Position numbers and translations under genes: made by a program | DNA from: Ruminococcus sp. | GTDB lineage: Bacteria > Bacillota > Clostridia > Oscillospirales > Ruminococcaceae | Assembly: GCA_029062165.1 (NCBI GenBank) | Contig: JAIDQQ010000015.1 | Location: forward strand, 1 to 64,000 | Length of the DNA stretch: 64,000 bases | Direction of reading: 5' to 3' | Shown: positions 41,767 to 51,461 of the stretch, one piece after another | How positions within the stretch are numbered: position 1 is the stretch's first letter | Layout of the letters: every line of letters begins with the position of its first letter | The notes under the pieces: generated by a model | The model's database searches: none | What the model saw: only the letters and a program-made list of their open reading frames with translations | What the model was told of the DNA's origin: nothing

Positions 41767-42267
41767 ATGCATAATCTTAACATAGTACTTGTAGAACCGC
41801 AGATACCGCAGAATACAGGAAATATTTCCAGAACGTGTGCGGTAACAGGTGCAAGACTACATCTTATAAAGCCATTAGGTTTTGAGATTTCTGACAAACA
41901 TCTGAAGAGAGCAGGTCTCGACTACTGGGACAAACTCGACATAACATATTACGAAAATTTAAGTGATTTCTTTGAAAAAAACAAATCCGGAAATTTTTTC
42001 TACTTCACGACAAAGGGCAGACACGTACACAGTAATGTAGAATATCCGGATAATGCGTATCTTATTTTCGGTAGGGAAGACGCCGGACTTCCGGAAGAAC
42101 TGTTATATAATAATCCCGATACCTGTGTGAGAATACCTATGCGGAATAATTTAAGAAGTCTGAATCTTTCCAACTCGGTAGCCATAGCCGTCTATGAAGT
42201 TTTAAGACAATGGGATTATCCCGACTTGTCAAGAGCAGGTAAGCTGACAAAATACGAATGGAATTAA
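41767..42267 (+). CDS. trmL: tRNA (cytidine/uridine-34-2'-O)-methyltransferase TrmL
   Basis: 166 aa SPOUT methyltransferase. It starts with LNIVLVEPQIPQNTGNISRTCA, has LIFGREDAGLPEELL for the knot region, and ends with RIPMRNNLRSLNLSNSVAIAVYEVLRQ, the knot and SAM-binding motif. TrmL 2'-O-methylates the wobble base of tRNA-Leu. RBS GGTGAT. It is alone and followed by an AT-rich repeat. Confidence 0.93.
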   Translation: MHNLNIVLVEPQIPQNTGNISRTCAVTGARLHLIKPLGFEISDKHLKRAGLDYWDKLDITYYENLSDFFEKNKSGNFFYFTTKGRHVHSNVEYPDNAYLIFGREDAGLPEELLYNNPDTCVRIPMRNNLRSLNLSNSVAIAVYEVLRQWDYPDLSRAGKLTKYEWN

Positions 42268-42277
42268 TTATTAATTC

Positions 42278-42453
42278 ATAATTATCAATTCTTAATTTAT
42301 GATAAATGAACGATATGAACTATATGAACTGTTTATATAGTTCTCTATAAAAGAATATATAATATATATATATAATATAGTACGTAAAAAAAGTTATGAA
42401 AAAAGCCGTTTATTGTTCATAAGATTCATATTAATGCATTCTTAATTATGAAT
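42278..42453. repeat. AT-rich block with inverted ends (possible MITE-like element)
   Basis: ATTCATAATTA near the left edge and TAATTATGAAT near the right edge are inverted copies. Inside is another inverted repeat GAACTATAT/ATATAGTTC (42317-42343) and a run of TA repeats. No coding potential is seen in the whole 242-nt gap. The element boundaries are tentative. Confidence 0.45.
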
Positions 42454-42463
42454 CCAAAAAACG

Positions 42464-42496
42464 CCCTGTAATGAAAATTCACTACAGGGATTTTTA
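42464..42496. terminator. Hairpin before the SASP gene end
   Basis: CCCTGTA/TACAGGG with an extended imperfect stem is followed by TTTTTATT. A T-rich tract is weaker on the minus side, where it would end the SASP gene. Confidence 0.65.
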
Positions 42497-42509
42497 TTAT
42501 TAAGATTGA

Positions 42510-42710
42510 TTACTGTTTTGTATAGGATTCAATCATTTTCTTGACCATGTTACCACCGATTGAACCGGCTTCCTTTGAAGTGAGGTCACCGTTGTAACCG
42601 TGTCTGAGATTGATACCGAGTTCGCTGGCGGATTCCATCTTGAATCTTTCGAGAGTTTCTCTGCCTTTCTGTGTCATACCGCTGTTATTATTGTTACTGT
42701 TGTTACTCAT
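42510..42710 (-). CDS. Alpha/beta-type small acid-soluble spore protein
   Basis: 66 aa. After an Asn-rich start come the core sequences of alpha/beta SASPs: FKMESASELGI (the site cleaved by the GPR protease in germination) and SIGGNMVKKMIESYTKQ. SASPs coat spore DNA in the A form and protect it. Its presence indicates that the organism keeps a sporulation programme. The upstream region has a sequence like a forespore sigma promoter. Confidence 0.9.
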   Translation of the reverse strand: MSNNSNNNNSGMTQKGRETLERFKMESASELGINLRHGYNGDLTSKEAGSIGGNMVKKMIESYTKQ

Positions 42711-42751
42711 AGTTAAAATCTCCTTTGAAATAATTATTGATGCCGTGATAG

Positions 42752-42780
42752 TATTATGACACGTCGGACGTAAAATATTT
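42752..42780 (-). promoter_or_regulatory. Candidate forespore (SigG/SigF-type) promoter
   Basis: On the minus strand AAATA and CATAATA are separated by 17 nt, close to the SigF/SigG pattern (GHATR, CATANTA). No vegetative -35 is seen. Confidence 0.5.
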
Positions 42781-42788
42781 ATGGAAAT

Positions 42789-43910
42789 TTATTCATATTC
42801 GTCGAGGAAATTATGAACGCCGTCGGAATCCTTATAGGCTATAATGGTATTCAGGTTTACATTCTGTACGCTCCGGAAGATATTCTTTTCAACCTGTGGA
42901 TTAATTTTTTTAAGTTCGGCAATAAGATTTTTAATTTCCATTCTCTTTGAAACGGAACGTCCGTCGGGTTCGCAGGTAGTACAGGTATCTGTGAATTTAC
43001 AGGCACATTGTATAAAATGTAAATCGTTGTAGTCACGCCAGTGTTTGATGTCATTTTCCCTGATGAGATACATAGGGCGGATAAGTTCCATACCCTCGAA
43101 GTTTGTGCTGTGGAGTTTCGGCATCATAGTCTGAACCTGTCCGCCGTAAAGCATACCCATAAGAATAGTTTCTATGACGTCGTCGAAGTGGTGACCGAGT
43201 GCAATTTTATTACAGCCGAGTTCTCTGGCTTTACTGTAGAGATAACCACGCCTCATTCTCGCACAGATATAACACGGATTTTTTTCGATATTGAAAACAG
43301 ATTCAAAAATATCGGATTCAAAAATATTTATCGGAATTGACATTGATTCAGCGTTATTTTTTATGATTTCGAGATTTTCCGGACTATATCCAGGATTCAT
43401 TACAAGAAATTCCACGTCAAAGGGGAATTTGTCGTGATGTTTTAGTTCCTGAAAGAGTTTCGCCATAAGCATGGAATCCTTACCGCCGGATATACAGACA
43501 GCTATTCTGTCGTGTGGATTTACGAGTTTGTATTCATTTATGGCTTTCGTAAACCTGCACCATATGGATTTCTTGAATTTTTTCCGGAGACTTTTTTCAA
43601 CGTCTTCAGTAATCTGACGGTTTGTCAATTTTTTCGTGAGCCATTCGACGTAACCGCCGGTAAGATTATAAGCGTCAAGACCCTTTTCGCAGAGAACGTC
43701 AGCGACATCACGGCTTATTATACCGCTTCTGCAACATATTATCAGTTTTTTATTGTGTGGGAGTTCCGCAGAAAATATATTGTTATGCGGAATATTTACT
43801 GAATTATGAATATGTCCGTATTCAAAAGCTGACTCGTCACGTATATCTATGATAATATATTCTGTTTCGGGGATATTTCTTAAATTTTCATATGATATTT
43901 CTTTTTTCAT
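42789..43910 (-). CDS. Rhodanese-TtcA fusion protein
   Basis: 373 aa. Residues 1-95 form a rhodanese domain with an active-site loop CCRSGIISRD. The rest is a TtcA-like PP-loop protein (ISGGKDSMLM near 142, NPCYICARMRRG with CxxC, GHHFDD, CACKF). Rhodanese could supply persulfide sulfur for tRNA thiolation by the same chain. The PP-loop part is a close paralog of the protein at 133-948, which has no rhodanese. It lies downstream of gap on the same strand, behind gap's terminator. Confidence 0.85.
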   Translation of the reverse strand: MKKEISYENLRNIPETEYIIIDIRDESAFEYGHIHNSVNIPHNNIFSAELPHNKKLIICCRSGIISRDVADVLCEKGLDAYNLTGGYVEWLTKKLTNRQITEDVEKSLRKKFKKSIWCRFTKAINEYKLVNPHDRIAVCISGGKDSMLMAKLFQELKHHDKFPFDVEFLVMNPGYSPENLEIIKNNAESMSIPINIFESDIFESVFNIEKNPCYICARMRRGYLYSKARELGCNKIALGHHFDDVIETILMGMLYGGQVQTMMPKLHSTNFEGMELIRPMYLIRENDIKHWRDYNDLHFIQCACKFTDTCTTCEPDGRSVSKRMEIKNLIAELKKINPQVEKNIFRSVQNVNLNTIIAYKDSDGVHNFLDEYE

Positions 43911-43941
43911 AAAATCACCTTTCTTATTTAATATAAGATAT

Positions 43942-43970
43942 AAAAAAGAGCAGTCCCGAAGAACTGCCCT
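43942..43970 (-). terminator. Terminator of gap
   Basis: On the minus strand a 10-bp stem AGGGCAGTTC/GGACTGCTCT with a TTCG tetraloop is followed by TTTTTT. Confidence 0.9.
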
Positions 43971-44001
43971 TTGGAAAAAAATGCTTGTCCGGTTAATGAA
44001 A

Positions 44002-45039
44002 TCAGCCGAGTTCAGCGAAATACTTGATAGTTCTTACCATCTGTGATGTGTAAGAGTTTTCGTTATCGTACCATGAAACAACCTGTACTTCATAGAGGTC
44101 ATCAGAAATCTTAGAAACCATAGTCTGTGTAGCGTCGAAGAGTGAACCGTATCTCATGCCGATAACGTCAGAAGAAACAATCTGGTCTTCATTGTAGCCG
44201 AATGATTCAGAAGCAGCAGCCTTCATAGCAGCGTTAATGCCTTCCTTGGTAACGTCTGTACCCTTAACAACTGCTGTAAGGATAGTTGTAGAACCGGTCG
44301 GAACAGGTACTCTCTGTGCAGAACCGATAAGTTTTCCGTTGAGTTCAGGAATAACAAGACCGATAGCCTTAGCAGCACCAGTTGAGTTAGGAACGATATT
44401 AGCAGCACCTGCTCTTGCTCTTCTGTAGTCGCCCTTTCTGTGAGGACCGTCAAGAATCATCTGGTCGCCTGTGTAAGCATGGATAGTTGACATGATACCG
44501 CTCTGGATAGGTGCGTAATCGTTGAGAGCCTTAGCCATAGGAGCGAGGCAGTTAGTTGTGCATGAAGCAGCAGAAATGATAGTATCTTCAGCAGTAAGAG
44601 TGTCCTGATTTACGCTGTAAACGATAGTCTTGAGGTCACTGCCAGCCGGAGCAGAAATAACAACTTTCTTAGCACCTGCATTGATATGAGCCTGTGACTT
44701 TTCTTTTGAACAGTAGAAACCTGTACATTCAAGAACAACGTCAACACCGAGTTCACCCCAAGGGAGTTCAGCGGCATTAGCCTTAGCGTAGATTGTGAGT
44801 GTCTTGCCGTCAACTGTGATAGTACCTGCTTCGTCGTCAGCGGAAACGGTATGGAGATTCTCGCCGATTTTACCGCAGTAACCGCCCTGTGCGGTATCGT
44901 ACTTGAGGAGCTGTGCAAGCATTGAAGGCTTAGTAAGGTCGTTGATAGCAACTACCTCATAACCTTCTGCATCAAACATCTGTCTGAATGCAAGACGACC
45001 GATACGGCCGAAACCATTAATAGCAACTTTAACTGACAT
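44002..45039 (-). CDS. gap: Glyceraldehyde-3-phosphate dehydrogenase
   Basis: 345 aa. The N-terminus [18 protein letters not shown] is the NAD-binding motif, and [13 protein letters not shown] holds the catalytic Cys. The His is in [12 protein letters not shown]. It is the glycolytic enzyme that makes 1,3-bisphosphoglycerate. The ORF track extends too far upstream. The ATG at 45039 has AGGAGGT before it and gives the normal length. It has its own promoter and terminator. Confidence 0.96.
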   Translation of the reverse strand: MSVKVAINGFGRIGRLAFRQMFDAEGYEVVAINDLTKPSMLAQLLKYDTAQGGYCGKIGENLHTVSADDEAGTITVDGKTLTIYAKANAAELPWGELGVDVVLECTGFYCSKEKSQAHINAGAKKVVISAPAGSDLKTIVYSVNQDTLTAEDTIISAASCTTNCLAPMAKALNDYAPIQSGIMSTIHAYTGDQMILDGPHRKGDYRRARAGAANIVPNSTGAAKAIGLVIPELNGKLIGSAQRVPVPTGSTTILTAVVKGTDVTKEGINAAMKAAASESFGYNEDQIVSSDVIGMRYGSLFDATQTMVSKISDDLYEVQVVSWYDNENSYTSQMVRTIKYFAELG

Positions 45040-45072
45040 TGGTAAATTACCTCCTAAAAAAATTATATATAT

Positions 45073-45101
45073 ATTATAAAACAAAACGGAAAATTTTTCA
45101 A
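45073..45101 (-). promoter_or_regulatory. Promoter of gap
   Basis: Minus-strand TTGAAA and TATAAT are separated by 17 nt. Confidence 0.85.
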
Positions 45102-45328
45102 GGGGGTCAGATAAAAAAATAACAATTTTCAGAAATAATTGTTTATTTTTCATAAAAATAATGCTTTCGTAATATGTGAAATAAGTGATAATGACATAAC
45201 ATACAGGAGCATTAATGTATATATAAATAGTATGCAAAAAATTTAACTGATTTCATGGTGTTTCCGTCGGTAAACATTACAGCCGGAAGAAATTCAGTAA
45301 TATTAAACATAATTTTATAAACTTTTTG
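45102..45328. other. AT-rich intergenic stretch between divergent gap and CYTH genes
   Basis: Together with the two promoters this makes a 372-nt gap without a supported gene. The ORF that extends gap into it has no RBS or conserved protein sequence. I see no repeat or stable hairpin here. Confidence 0.7.
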
Positions 45329-45357
45329 TTGACAATATTCAAAAAAAATAGTATAAT
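45329..45357 (+). promoter_or_regulatory. Consensus promoter of the CYTH-phoH-mutS2 group
   Basis: TTGACA and TATAAT are separated by 17 nt. Confidence 0.9.
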
Positions 45358-45411
45358 ATATTAGACAGCGGGTTATGCTGTTATCAGATTAACTGCAAAG
45401 AAGTGAATTTT

Positions 45412-45924
45412 ATGATTAAAGGATACGAAATTGAAAGGAAATTCCTTGTCAGAATGCCCGATACGGAAAAACTTGACGTAAGAAAAAAACTCGAAATCTT
45501 ACAGACCTATCTTATCAACGGTGAGAACGATTCACAACGCCGTGTGCGTCGTATATCCGTAGATGGTGAAGTGAAATATTTCTATACCGAAAAGCTTTTC
45601 CTTACCGGCATAACTCGTAAGGAAATGGAATATGAAATCAATCACAGCGAATATGACCGCCTTATAAATCAGGCTCGTGAAGACTACGTACCCATAAATA
45701 AGACAAGGTACTGTTTCGACTATAAAAACCAGCTTTTTGAACTCGATGTATACCCATTTTCTGACAGCCTTGCGGTCATGGAACTGGAGCTTGATTCAGA
45801 GGAACAGGAGATTATTTTTCCGGAGAACGTAGAAGTGATTAAGGAAATAACCGGAAATCCGGCTTACTCTAATGCAAGAATTGCTACAGACGGAACTTTT
45901 CCGGCTGATAATTATGAATTATAA
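45412..45924 (+). CDS. CYTH-domain protein (triphosphatase/thiamine triphosphatase-like)
   Basis: 170 aa. It opens with the signature YEIERKFLV (ExExK), the hallmark of the CYTH superfamily of tunnel enzymes that hydrolyse triphosphates. Several further Arg/Lys/Glu strands line the tunnel (RRVRRI, FELDVYPF, MELELDSEE). The substrate is unknown. The ATG at 45412 is preferred to the GTG at 45403. phoH follows after 21 nt and may share the promoter. Confidence 0.85.
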   Translation: MIKGYEIERKFLVRMPDTEKLDVRKKLEILQTYLINGENDSQRRVRRISVDGEVKYFYTEKLFLTGITRKEMEYEINHSEYDRLINQAREDYVPINKTRYCFDYKNQLFELDVYPFSDSLAVMELELDSEEQEIIFPENVEVIKEITGNPAYSNARIATDGTFPADNYEL

Positions 45925-45945
45925 ATTAAACAACGGGGGTTTTTT

Positions 45946-46917
45946 ATGGCAGAAAAAATTATAACAGTCGATAATCAGGAACAGCTTGCGGAACTTTTCG
46001 GACATCTTGACGGTAATATTAACCGTATTCAGAAAGAATATAATGTTAATATCGTCAGTCGGGACGGTTATATAAAAATAATCGGCGATACCGGAAACAT
46101 TTCCGGAGCTGAAAAAGCTGTGAAGATTTTACTGAAAATGTCCGGTACTGGACAGGCTCTAAGTGAACAGACAGTAAGATATGTAACGTCAATGGTAACG
46201 GACGGTGTAGCCGAACAGTTAGAGGAACTCAAAGGCGACGGAATATGTCTGACGGCTTCGGGAAAAATTCTCCGTGCAAGAACCGTAGGACAAAAACGTT
46301 ATGTCGATTTGATAAAGGATAATACAATAGTACTCGGCATAGGTCCGGCAGGTACCGGAAAAACGTATCTTGCGGTAGCTATGGCGGTAAAGGCGTTCCG
46401 TGAACATAAAGTCCGGAAGATAATTCTTACAAGACCGGCAGTTGAAGCAGGTGAAAAATTAGGCTTTCTTCCGGGGGATATGCAGGACAAAGTTGACCCA
46501 TATTTAAGACCTCTCTATGACGCTCTTTTTGATATGTTCGGGGCGGAAAGTTTCGGACGGTACATGGAAAAGGGTATCATAGAAGTAGCACCATTAGCGT
46601 ATATGCGTGGACGAACTCTTGACGAGGCTTTCATAATTCTCGATGAGGCACAGAATACCACATCTGAACAGATAAAGATGTTTCTTACACGTCTGGGCAA
46701 CGAAAGCAGAATGGTCATCACCGGCGACGTCACGCAGATAGACTTACCGGAAACCAAAAAATCCGGACTGGTTGAAGCGGTCAAAATACTGCAGGGTATA
46801 GACGATATAGCTATACACAGATTCACGGAAAAAGATGTAGTGCGTCATAAACTCGTACAGGACATCATAAAGGCATATGAAAAGTATAACGAAAGGAAAA
46901 TAAAAAATCATGGCTAA
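45946..46917 (+). CDS. phoH: PhoH-like ATPase
   Basis: 323 aa. An N-terminal KH-like region (about 1-80) precedes the P-loop ATPase: Walker A GPAGTGKTYLA, Walker B FIILDEAQNTT. PhoH/YbeZ works with the YbeY endoribonuclease, encoded next, in rRNA maturation and quality control. The stop overlaps the ybeY start by 8 bp. Confidence 0.93.
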   Translation: MAEKIITVDNQEQLAELFGHLDGNINRIQKEYNVNIVSRDGYIKIIGDTGNISGAEKAVKILLKMSGTGQALSEQTVRYVTSMVTDGVAEQLEELKGDGICLTASGKILRARTVGQKRYVDLIKDNTIVLGIGPAGTGKTYLAVAMAVKAFREHKVRKIILTRPAVEAGEKLGFLPGDMQDKVDPYLRPLYDALFDMFGAESFGRYMEKGIIEVAPLAYMRGRTLDEAFIILDEAQNTTSEQIKMFLTRLGNESRMVITGDVTQIDLPETKKSGLVEAVKILQGIDDIAIHRFTEKDVVRHKLVQDIIKAYEKYNERKIKNHG

Positions 46918-47422
46918 ATTAAAGGTTTACGTAAAGAATAATCAGACAGAGGTAAAAGTTCCTGTAGGAATCAGACTTCTTATAAGAAGATGCTGTCAGG
47001 CGGTACTTGCTACCGAAAACTTCGGTAAAGATGCGGAAGTAAGTGTTTCGTTTGTAAGTAACGAGGAAATCAGGAATCTTAACAAGATTTACAGAAACAA
47101 GGACAGCGTTACAGATGTACTGTCATTTCCGCTGACCAGTGAAGACGGTACAGAAGAAATCAATCCGGAAACCAATGCCGTACAGCTTGGCGACGTTGTC
47201 ATTTCACTCGAAACAGCCGTAAAACAGGCACATAATTACGGACATTCCCTTGAAAGGGAAGTAGGATTTTTAACAGTACATTCAATGTTACACCTGCTCG
47301 GATATGACCATGAGACAAGCCAGTTAGACCAGCGTATAATGAGGGAAAAAGAAGAATCCGTACTTGAAAAACTCGGTATATCAAGAGACGCTACTTTCAT
47401 AGTACAGGAGGATAACACATAA
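46910..47422 (+). CDS. ybeY: Endoribonuclease YbeY (rRNA maturation)
   Basis: 170 aa. The zinc motif HSMLHLLGYDHE (HxxxHxxxxxH) lies near residue 124. TDVLSFPL and LGDVVISLETA are family hallmarks. It matures the 16S rRNA 3' end with PhoH-type partners and Era. The stop overlaps the era start as TAATG, so translation is coupled. Confidence 0.95.
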   Translation: MAKLKVYVKNNQTEVKVPVGIRLLIRRCCQAVLATENFGKDAEVSVSFVSNEEIRNLNKIYRNKDSVTDVLSFPLTSEDGTEEINPETNAVQLGDVVISLETAVKQAHNYGHSLEREVGFLTVHSMLHLLGYDHETSQLDQRIMREKEESVLEKLGISRDATFIVQEDNT

Positions 47423-48315
47423 TGTCAAGAACCGCTTTTATCACCATTGCCGGACGTACCAATGCCGGAAAGTCCTCACTTTTAAATGCGATAGTCGGCG
47501 AAAAAATAGCTTCCGTAAGCGATAAGCCACAGACTACACGCACACGTATAACGGGTATACGAAACATTGAAGACGTTCAGCTTGTATTTTTCGATACCCC
47601 TGGGCTTCATAAGCCGGTAAATAAATTAAGTGAACATATGTTAAATACGGTCAGGGAATCCGTCAGCGATATTGACGGTGTTGTGTTCGTCATGGACTGT
47701 ACACGGAAAATAAATCAACAGGAAAAAGATTTACTTAAATCTATGAATAAATCCGGTATGCCGGTTATACTCGTACTCAACAAGATAGATTTACTGAAAA
47801 ATATGAACGAACTCGCACCGGTTATAGCCGGACTTACTGCGGAGATTGATTTTCAGGCGGTAGTACCGGTCAGCGTAACACAGGGAAACGGTGTGGACAT
47901 AGTCATTGACGAGATAATGAAACTTTCGGAAGAATCGGTACATTTTTTCCCCGACGATATGATTACTGACCAGCCGGAAAAAGTTCTTGCCGGTGAAATG
48001 ATACGTGAAAAACTTCTTACATTACTTAATGACGAAGTACCACACGGAATAGCCGTTGGAGTGGAACAGATGTCTGAACGAGATGGCAAGGATATACTTG
48101 ACATTTCAGCGGTAATCTATTGTGAAAAGGAATCGCATAAGGGAATAATTATCGGAAAAGGCGGTAGTATGCTGAAAAAAGCGTCAACAATGGCACGCCT
48201 TGAATTAGAAGACTTTTTCCAGATAAAAGTAAATCTTAGATGTTGGGTAAAAGTCAAGGAAGACTGGCGTAACCGTGAGAATCTTATAAGAAGTTTCGGA
48301 CTTTCTGAAACATGA
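47422..48315 (+). CDS. era: GTPase Era
   Basis: 297 aa. GTPase motifs are G1 GRTNAGKSS, G3 DTPGLH and G4 NKID. A C-terminal KH domain has GIIIGKGGSMLKKAS. Era binds the 16S rRNA 3' end during 30S assembly. The gene order ybeY-era-recO is common; the dgkA and cdd genes that often sit between are absent here. Confidence 0.96.
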   Translation: MSRTAFITIAGRTNAGKSSLLNAIVGEKIASVSDKPQTTRTRITGIRNIEDVQLVFFDTPGLHKPVNKLSEHMLNTVRESVSDIDGVVFVMDCTRKINQQEKDLLKSMNKSGMPVILVLNKIDLLKNMNELAPVIAGLTAEIDFQAVVPVSVTQGNGVDIVIDEIMKLSEESVHFFPDDMITDQPEKVLAGEMIREKLLTLLNDEVPHGIAVGVEQMSERDGKDILDISAVIYCEKESHKGIIIGKGGSMLKKASTMARLELEDFFQIKVNLRCWVKVKEDWRNRENLIRSFGLSET

Positions 48316-49055
48316 ATAATATAAAGGGAATAGTCCTGAAAGAACGTAATACCGGCGATAATGGAAAATTTATAGACGTTCTCACGGCTGAAAACGGTAT
48401 CATGGAATTTACTGTGCGTGGGTCACGGAAAATAAACAGTAGTCTTTTAAATTCCACACAACTTTTTGCGTATTCAGATTTCTGCTATCACGAGAGCGAT
48501 AAATATAAAATCCTCACAAGTGCCGTACCAGTACGGATTTTCTATAAACTCCGTGAATCTCTCACCGGAATATCATTGGCGTGTTATATGGCGGAAGTCC
48601 TGAAATACTGTTCCGAACCGCAGGGAAATGAAATATTGAGATTATTTCTTAATATACTGCATTTTCTTGAAAACAGACTCCGTGACGAAAAAATGTTGAA
48701 GGCGATATTTGAGTTCAGACTTATGGCGGAAACAGGATTCATGCCGGATGTAGTAATGTGTCGTGAGTGCGGAGCTTATGAACCGGAAGAACTTTATTTC
48801 AGTATCCGTGAAAGCTGTTTCTGTTGTGCGGAGTGCTTTAAATTCAATCCGGCGGAGTGGTACAGGATAAATATTTCCGTCCTAAGTGCAATGAGACATA
48901 TAGTACTCACGGACTTTGAAAGACTTTTCAATTTCAGGACTTCGGAAAACACTATGAATATGCTTGAATATCTTTCCGAAAAATATCTTACAGCGAAACT
49001 CGAAAGAAGTTTCAGAACACTTGATTTTTATAAATCAATCAGACAATCTATATAA
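48312..49055 (+). CDS. recO: DNA repair protein RecO
   Basis: 247 aa. It has an N-terminal OB fold (GIVLKERNTGDNGKFIDVLTAENG) and a C-terminal helical domain with a four-Cys zinc site (CREC ... CFCCAEC). RecO loads RecA on gapped DNA in the RecFOR pathway. It overlaps era by 4 bp (ATGA). Confidence 0.94.
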   Translation: MNNIKGIVLKERNTGDNGKFIDVLTAENGIMEFTVRGSRKINSSLLNSTQLFAYSDFCYHESDKYKILTSAVPVRIFYKLRESLTGISLACYMAEVLKYCSEPQGNEILRLFLNILHFLENRLRDEKMLKAIFEFRLMAETGFMPDVVMCRECGAYEPEELYFSIRESCFCCAECFKFNPAEWYRINISVLSAMRHIVLTDFERLFNFRTSENTMNMLEYLSEKYLTAKLERSFRTLDFYKSIRQSI

Positions 49056-49065
49056 AGGAAAATAT

Positions 49066-51447
49066 ATGAATAAATATTTAAGAACACTCGAACTTGACAA
49101 AATACTTGAAATGCTTGCGGAATGTACGTCGAATGAGGAAACAAGACGTATGGCATTGGCATTACGTCCCGACAATGATGCAGAACGTGTCCGCTATGAG
49201 TGTCTGAAAACATATCAGGCATTTAACCTGTCTGTACAGTTCGGAACGCCACCATTCAGTAATTTCAGGGATATAACGACAGTTTCAGCCCGACTTAAAT
49301 CGGGTGCGATAGTCTCCTTGCGTGACCTGCTTGACATTGCCGGAATGTTACGACAGATAAAAAGTCTTCACGACTGGTACGGACATTGCGAGAATATCGA
49401 GACAGAATTAAGTTACTTGTTTTCGAGACTTGCTCCGAATGACTGGTTACTTGAAAAACTGGAGAGGTCAATAATATCGGAGAATGAAATTTCCGACGGT
49501 GCAAGTCCGGAACTTTCGGCAATCCGACGGAAAATAAACAGAGCAGGTATGCAGTTGAGAGAAACTCTCGACAAGATGATAAAAAACAAGACCACACAAC
49601 AGTATCTTCAGGAAAATACAGTGACAATCCGTGACGGAAGATTTGTACTTCCTGTAAAGTCGGAACACCGTGGACATATCAGCGGACTTATACACGATAC
49701 GTCGGCAACCGGTCAGACGATTTTCATTGAACCTATGGCAATTGTAGAAGCCAATAACGATATACGTATTTTAGAGGGCAAGGAGCAGGAAGAAATAGAA
49801 AGAATAATCCGTGAACTGTGTCATGAATGCGGTGAATATGCGGACGTTCTATGCGAAAACTATAAAATCTGTACCGAACTTAATATATACTTTGCGAAAT
49901 CCGGACTTGCTACAAAAATGAATTGTTCACTGCCGGATATAACCGACGACGGAAAAATGAATCTTAAAAAAGCACGTCATCCGCTTATAGACCGTAAAAA
50001 AGCTGTACCGATAAATATAAAACTCGGTGAGGAATACAGTACGCTTATAATAACCGGTTCAAATGCCGGTGGTAAGACGGTAAGCCTTAAAACAGCCGGA
50101 CTTCTTTCGGCAATGACGATGTGCGGACTTCTGATACCGGTAGCCGACGGCAGTAGTATATCAGTTTTCAATCACATACTTGCGGATATAGGCGATAATC
50201 AGAGTATAGAACAGAATTTATCTACATTTTCGGCACATACGAATAAAGTAATAGAAATTCTTAATACTGTTGACGAAAATTCCCTTGTACTCCTTGACGA
50301 ACTCGGTTCAGGTACTGACCCTGTAGAAGGCTCGGCACTGGCGGTAGCGGTAATAAAACGTCTTATGACGTCAGGAGCGAAGACAATGGTTACAACGCAC
50401 TATCAGGAACTTAAATTATTTGCGATTGAAAATGACGATATAGAAAATGCCTCGTGTGAGTTCGATATAGAAACGCTCCGCCCGACGTATCGGTTAATAG
50501 TAGGTTCAGCCGGAAAGTCAAATGCATTTGTGATTTCTGAAAATCTCGGTATGCCACCGGATATAATAGAAGACGCCAGAACTCTTGTAAGCGAATCTGA
50601 CAGCCGGTTTGAAGAAGTTATCGGAAAACTTGAAGCGTCAAGAATAGAACTCGAAAGACAGAAAGAGGATATTTCACGTTTGAGGGCTGAAATATCTGAA
50701 CATGAAAGGGTACTCCGTGAAGAACGTGAGGAACTCGAAAGACTTAAAGCGGAAGAACTCGAAAAAGCCCGTCTGCGTGCAATGACGATTATCGAACAGA
50801 CTAAAGCGGAATCAAACGAACTTATTACGGAACTCGAAAAACTCAAAAAAGAAAAGGACAGAAAAGACTTCGGAGAGAGAGTTTCCGGAGTTAAAACCGG
50901 TAGTAAACAGCGATTCAATAAGATGTACGATACTGCTAATCCAGTCGACAGGCGAGACCCTAATGCAGATTACGTACTACCACGGAAATTAAAGCGTGGT
51001 GATACCGTCTATGTAGTGGACTTGCAGAGGAAAGGAATAGTTTCCGGAGACCCTGATGACAGCGATTCAGTATTTGTACAGATGGGCGTCATGAAGACAA
51101 AAATAAAAATTTCACGGTTAAGACTTGAAGAGCCGGAAAAAGTTACGTATAAGAACAAACCTACACGCCGTACCGGAAAAGTAGGTGTAAAAGTTGAACG
51201 TCGGGGCAGTATGGAACTTGATATAAGAGGTTCTGCGTGTGACGACGGTGTATATCAGCTTGACGCATTCATTGATAAAGCTGTAATGTCAAATATCTCG
51301 ACGGTGACTATCATACACGGTAAGGGAACAGGACTTTTAAGAAAGGCGGTTCATGCAAGATTGAAGTCTCACCCATCAGTGAAGAATTTCCGTCTGGGAG
51401 TTTTCGGCGAGGGTGAAGACGGCGTTACAATAGCTGAACTGAAATAA
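49066..51447 (+). CDS. mutS2: MutS2 protein with Smr domain
   Basis: 793 aa. The MutS-type ATPase has Walker A TGSNAGGKTVSLK and Walker B LVLLDELGSGTDP. A coiled coil (about 520-625) and a C-terminal Smr nuclease domain (LDIRGSACDDG ... IIHGKGTG) follow. MutS2 limits recombination or rescues collided ribosomes in Firmicutes. The ORF track starts inside recO. The ATG at 49066 fits the family start MNKYLRTLELDKILE. Confidence 0.95.
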   Translation: MNKYLRTLELDKILEMLAECTSNEETRRMALALRPDNDAERVRYECLKTYQAFNLSVQFGTPPFSNFRDITTVSARLKSGAIVSLRDLLDIAGMLRQIKSLHDWYGHCENIETELSYLFSRLAPNDWLLEKLERSIISENEISDGASPELSAIRRKINRAGMQLRETLDKMIKNKTTQQYLQENTVTIRDGRFVLPVKSEHRGHISGLIHDTSATGQTIFIEPMAIVEANNDIRILEGKEQEEIERIIRELCHECGEYADVLCENYKICTELNIYFAKSGLATKMNCSLPDITDDGKMNLKKARHPLIDRKKAVPINIKLGEEYSTLIITGSNAGGKTVSLKTAGLLSAMTMCGLLIPVADGSSISVFNHILADIGDNQSIEQNLSTFSAHTNKVIEILNTVDENSLVLLDELGSGTDPVEGSALAVAVIKRLMTSGAKTMVTTHYQELKLFAIENDDIENASCEFDIETLRPTYRLIVGSAGKSNAFVISENLGMPPDIIEDARTLVSESDSRFEEVIGKLEASRIELERQKEDISRLRAEISEHERVLREEREELERLKAEELEKARLRAMTIIEQTKAESNELITELEKLKKEKDRKDFGERVSGVKTGSKQRFNKMYDTANPVDRRDPNADYVLPRKLKRGDTVYVVDLQRKGIVSGDPDDSDSVFVQMGVMKTKIKISRLRLEEPEKVTYKNKPTRRTGKVGVKVERRGSMELDIRGSACDDGVYQLDAFIDKAVMSNISTVTIIHGKGTGLLRKAVHARLKSHPSVKNFRLGVFGEGEDGVTIAELK

Positions 51448-51461
51448 GGAGGTGATATATT

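Noticed and set aside
42301-42463. Small gene or origin in the AT-rich gap after trmL
   Set aside because: No ORF with an RBS and no DnaA-box-like clusters were seen. The content is simple repeats and inverted repeats.
45040-45237. N-terminal extension of gap in the ORF track
   Set aside because: It reads through the promoter and RBS, and normal GapA length starts at the ATG at 45039.
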